A stretch of DNA of 64,000 nucleotides, taken from positions 1 to 64,000 of the forward strand of contig NZ_JAHEPS010000004.1 of NCBI RefSeq assembly GCF_018596335.1, read 5' to 3'. Below, one piece after another: positions 63,784 through 64,000 of this stretch. The stretch's first letter is position 1; each line of letters starts with the position of its first letter. The position numbers were made by a program, and so were the translations under genes. Source of the stretch: Shewanella jiangmenensis (lineage in GTDB: Bacteria > Pseudomonadota > Gammaproteobacteria > Enterobacterales > Shewanellaceae). The notes below the pieces were generated by a model that did not search any database, was not told where the DNA came from, and worked only from the letters and a program-made list of their open reading frames with translations.

Positions 63784-64000
63784 ATGATCCCGCTGATTCT
63801 GTCCGGTGGCACAGGCACAAGGCTGTGGCCGCTGTCCCGTAAGCTGTTCCCCAAGCAATTCCACGCACTGACCGGCGAACACTCGCTGCTACAGCAAACC
63901 ATGCTGCGTCTTGGCAGTGTGGAGCTGCAGGCGCCGATTGTGGTCTGTAACAGTGAACACCACTTCATTGCCAGCGAACAACTGGCTCAGGTGCACCATG
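63784..64000 (+). CDS. manC: Mannose-1-phosphate guanylyltransferase (ManC/AlgA type), partial
   Basis: First 72 residues of a protein cut by the window edge. The pyrophosphorylase signature is LILSGGTGTRLWPLSRKLFPKQF (GGxGTRLWPxSRxxxPKQ), followed by SLLQQTMLRL and VVCNSEHHFIASEQL, all typical of ManC and AlgA. It would join mannose-1-phosphate and GTP to give GDP-mannose for AlgD. Whether it also carries the isomerase domain (AlgA) cannot be seen. Lies 60 bp after algD in the same operon. Confidence 0.92.
   Translation, partial: MIPLILSGGTGTRLWPLSRKLFPKQFHALTGEHSLLQQTMLRLGSVELQAPIVVCNSEHHFIASEQLAQVHH

Overview
The window reads as chromosomal DNA of a marine or estuarine gammaproteobacterium, most likely a Shewanella. 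The evidence is a Shewanella-style formate dehydrogenase locus (fdhD, DUF3305, DUF3306, a four-cluster Fe-S protein, a TorD chaperone and two fdhXABC sets), a GlyGly-CTERM protease, a YbdG-type channel, RlmF, UbiC and many c-di-GMP and two-component genes. I cannot fix the species from sequence alone; S. amazonensis would fit, but that is an inference.

Layout. 0-0.3 kb: end of an rRNA operon (5S rRNA, tRNA-Asp, terminator). 0.35-5.4 kb: mechanosensitive channel, LysE exporter, PlsC-like acyltransferase, NRDE protein and a His-rich ZIP-like transporter. 5.8-8.6 kb: a PAS-PAS-GGDEF-EAL gene split by a frameshift, then MarC. 9-14.5 kb: two large exported hydrolases, a GH63 (YgjK-like) glucosidase and an M6 metalloprotease with PKD domains and a GlyGly-CTERM tail. 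14.5-17.2 kb: RibD/DHFR-like reductase, UbiC, FliL-like protein, RlmF. 17.2-32.9 kb: the formate dehydrogenase region. A regulator and fdhD lie on the minus strand. A perfect-looking sigma-54 promoter on the plus strand precedes DUF3305-DUF3306-FeS-TorD-fdhX-fdhA-fdhB-fdhC, and a second fdhXABC set with its own leader and terminator follows. Together these should oxidise periplasmic formate and pass electrons to the quinone pool.

33-35.1 kb: AT-richer, with a small outer-membrane barrel and an unknown anchored protein. 35.5-37.5 kb: HemN-like radical SAM protein and a GNAT acetyltransferase. 37.5-40.3 kb: a clearly AT-rich cassette of four genes (HTH protein, small DUF4258-like protein, uracil-DNA-glycosylase superfamily protein, multi-pass membrane protein) behind a 12-bp inverted repeat. 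This is the best candidate for an undescribed accessory system. 40.4-43.9 kb: diguanylate cyclase, unknown membrane protein, D-threonine aldolase/D-serine dehydratase-like enzyme, GFA protein. 44.2-49.9 kb: subtilisin-like protease, M16 protease and a secreted protein that may carry an internal thioester domain. 50-53.2 kb: sigma-54 activator, Hpt protein and response regulator. 53.2-60.2 kb: small membrane protein, GlxA-type regulator, PAP2 phosphatase, a TetR-HlyD-ABC exporter operon and a YjdF-family protein. 60.3-64 kb: start of a polysaccharide locus, with phosphomannomutase (minus strand), then, after a 670-bp AT-rich leader, algD and the first part of an algA/manC-type gene that runs off the window. 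Together these would make GDP-mannose and GDP-mannuronate, so a mannuronate-containing polysaccharide is implied.

No insertion sequence, integrase, prophage gene or CRISPR array was seen. Intergenic structure worth attention includes four short tandem-repeat tracts with 15-17 bp periods, several perfect inverted repeats at likely operators, and clear rho-independent terminators.
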